Source of the DNA: Methylocystis sp. L43
GTDB lineage: Bacteria; Pseudomonadota; Alphaproteobacteria; Rhizobiales; Beijerinckiaceae
Direction of reading: 5' to 3'
Length of the DNA: 64,000 nt
Assembly (NCBI RefSeq): GCF_015709525.1
Contig: NZ_JADNRA010000035.1
Span: forward strand, 186,001 to 250,000
Position numbers and translations under genes: made by a program
Part shown: in pieces, positions 62,891 through 64,000 of the stretch
Numbering within the stretch: position 1 is the first letter of the stretch
How the letters are laid out: each line of letters opens with the position of its first letter
The notes under the pieces: model-generated
The model's input: the letters and a program-made list of their open reading frames with translations, nothing else
Databases searched by the model: none
What the model was told of the DNA's origin: nothing

Positions 62891-62903
62891 GCGCAGCTAT
62901 CAG

Positions 62904-64000
62904 CTACTCGACGTCCTCGACGCTCTCTGGACCGCCGTATATTCGCTGGGCGAGAGAGGCTTGCATGAAGTCGTCGAGCTCGCCGTCGAGAACGTCGGAA
63001 GGCGTCCCCGACGTGAAGCCGGAGCGCAGATCCTTCACCAGCTGATAGGGCTGCAGCACATAGCTGCGGATCTGATGGCCCCACCCGATCTCGGTCTTTG
63101 AGGCCGCCACCTTATTGGCTTCGGCCTCGCGCATCTCGAGTTCGCGTTCATAGAGCCTTGCGCGCAGCATGTTCCAGGCGGTGGCGCGGTTCTTGTGCTG
63201 CGAGCGCTCTGCCTGACAGGCGACGACGATGCCGGTCGGAATATGGGTGATGCGGATCGCCGAGTCGGTCGTATTGACGTGCTGGCCGCCGGCGCCTGAC
63301 GATCTATATGTATCTATACGACAATCGGATTCATTGACGTTCACCTCGATCCGGTCGTCGACCACCGGATAGACCCACACCGAGGCGAAGCTGGTATGGC
63401 GGCGGGCGTTGGAGTCGAACGGCGAAATCCGCACCAGGCGATGCACGCCGGACTCGGTCTTCGCCCAGCCATGGGCGTTATGGCCCTTGACGAGCAGCGT
63501 GCCCGACTTGATGCCCGCCTCTTCGCCCGGCGTCTCCTCGATCACCTCGACCTTGAATTTGTGCCGCTCGCCCCAGCGGGCGTACATGCGAAACAGCATG
63601 CGCGCCCAGTCCTGGCTCTCGGTGCCCCCGGCGCCGGAATGAACCTCGATGAAGGTGTCATTGGCGTCGGCCTCGCCGGAAAACAGCGCCTCGGTCTGGC
63701 GGGCGCGCACCATCTTGAGGATGGTTTTCAGCGCCTCGACGCCCTCTTTTTCGGTCTCCGCGTCGCCCTCGGACTCGCCAAGCTCGACAAGCGTCAGCGC
63801 GTCTTCGAGCTCACGCTCGAGGCTTGAGAGCGCTCCCATCTGCTCTTCGAGCTGGGTGCGCTCGCGCATCAATTTTTGCGCGGCTTCGGGATCGTTCCAG
63901 AGTTCCGGATCTTCCGCCCGGACGTTCAGTTCGGCGAGGCGCCGTTGCGAGGCGTCGACGTCAAAGATGCCTCCTCAGCAGTCCGATGGACTGCTCGATG
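62904..64000 (-). CDS. prfB: Peptide chain release factor 2, with programmed +1 frameshift (5' end outside window)
   Basis: RF2 recognises UAA and UGA. The main frame (62904-63957 on minus) has SGAGGTESQDWARML, SSGAGGQHVNTTDSAIRIT with the GGQ motif, and KTEIGWGHQIRSYVLQPYQL. Upstream the first frame reads IEQSIGLLRRHL and then TGA. On the minus strand this is AGGAGG-CAT-CTT-TGA-C (complement of 63960-63975), the RF2 autoregulatory site: low RF2 lets the ribosome slip +1 at CTT TGA and continue as DVDASQRRLAEL. The protein start lies outside the right edge. Confidence 0.96.
63960..63975 (-). promoter_or_regulatory. RF2 autoregulatory +1 frameshift site
   Basis: Minus-strand AGGAGG (63970-63975) acts as an internal Shine-Dalgarno-like spur three bases before CTT-TGA-C (63960-63966). 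The arrangement is the known prfB frameshift signal, intact here. Confidence 0.95.

Overview
The window is a high-GC chromosomal segment with the gene content of a Hyphomicrobiales (Rhizobiales) alphaproteobacterium. Pointers are an ExoR-like SEL1 protein, the ZapA/DUF4164 pair, the divergent tlpA/argH pair, an ArsR-methyltransferase regulator before metF-metH, and a thiOSGE operon behind a TPP riboswitch. A Methylocystaceae/Beijerinckiaceae-like host would fit the respiratory and sulfur genes, but this is inference; no 16S rRNA or methane monooxygenase gene lies here.

Layout. 1-4.3 kb: 3' part of a sulfide:quinone oxidoreductase, then cydP-cydA-cydB-cydX (cytochrome bd oxidase). 4.4-10.5 kb: a YgaP-like membrane protein, an HMA-SafE-cupredoxin-LysM fusion, a c-type cytochrome, xth, a TSUP permease divergent from a persulfide-dioxygenase-like hydrolase, and an ExoR-like protein. 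10.9-15.2 kb: cytochrome c, queE-queD, an acyl-CoA transferase, a membrane protein. 15.8-21.5 kb: ArsR-methyltransferase regulator, metF, metH. 21.6-28.8 kb: DUF1810, DUF559, a frameshifted cstA with its YbdD partner, a hybrid histidine kinase with a response-regulator/cyclase, and a UDG-like protein. 29-35.2 kb: ispG, VOC, SDR and the riboswitch-led thiO-thiS-thiG-thiE::amidase operon. 35.3-47.4 kb: a coiled-coil secreted protein, GST, zapA, DUF4164, gap, pgk, peroxiredoxin, a Pro-rich membrane protein, a GlcG-like protein, tlpA, argH, a ThiE-like paralog, SEL1 protein, esterase, and flavodoxin with DUF2023. 47.6-52.2 kb: M48 protease, mutL, msrB-msrA. 52.2-60.8 kb: a decayed gmhB, cysD-cysNC, and a surface-polysaccharide-type group (ABC-2 permease, GSCFA, SGNH-like protein, NPDV-repeat methyltransferase, AlgJ/X-like protein). 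60.7-64 kb: small unknown genes, tRNA-Ser(CGA), a vapBC-type pair, and prfB with its programmed frameshift, running off the right edge.

How the genes work together. The left end reads as sulfide handling: SQR feeds electrons to quinone, cytochrome bd is a sulfide-tolerant quinol oxidase, and the persulfide dioxygenase plus TSUP permease would deal with persulfide and its products. The metF-metH operon is probably controlled by the ArsR-type protein encoded immediately upstream. Thiamine-thiazole synthesis is controlled by TPP, which would also cover the fused peptidoglycan amidase and the downstream SDR. The right-hand accessory region looks like turnover in surface glycan genes.

The most unusual items are the ThiE::amidase fusion, palindromic repeats that supply coding sequence or start/stop signals to genes, the polysaccharide-type gene group, the gmhB relic, and a cyclase-like response regulator lacking a conserved catalytic residue. 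No CRISPR array, complete insertion sequence, prophage or integron was seen.
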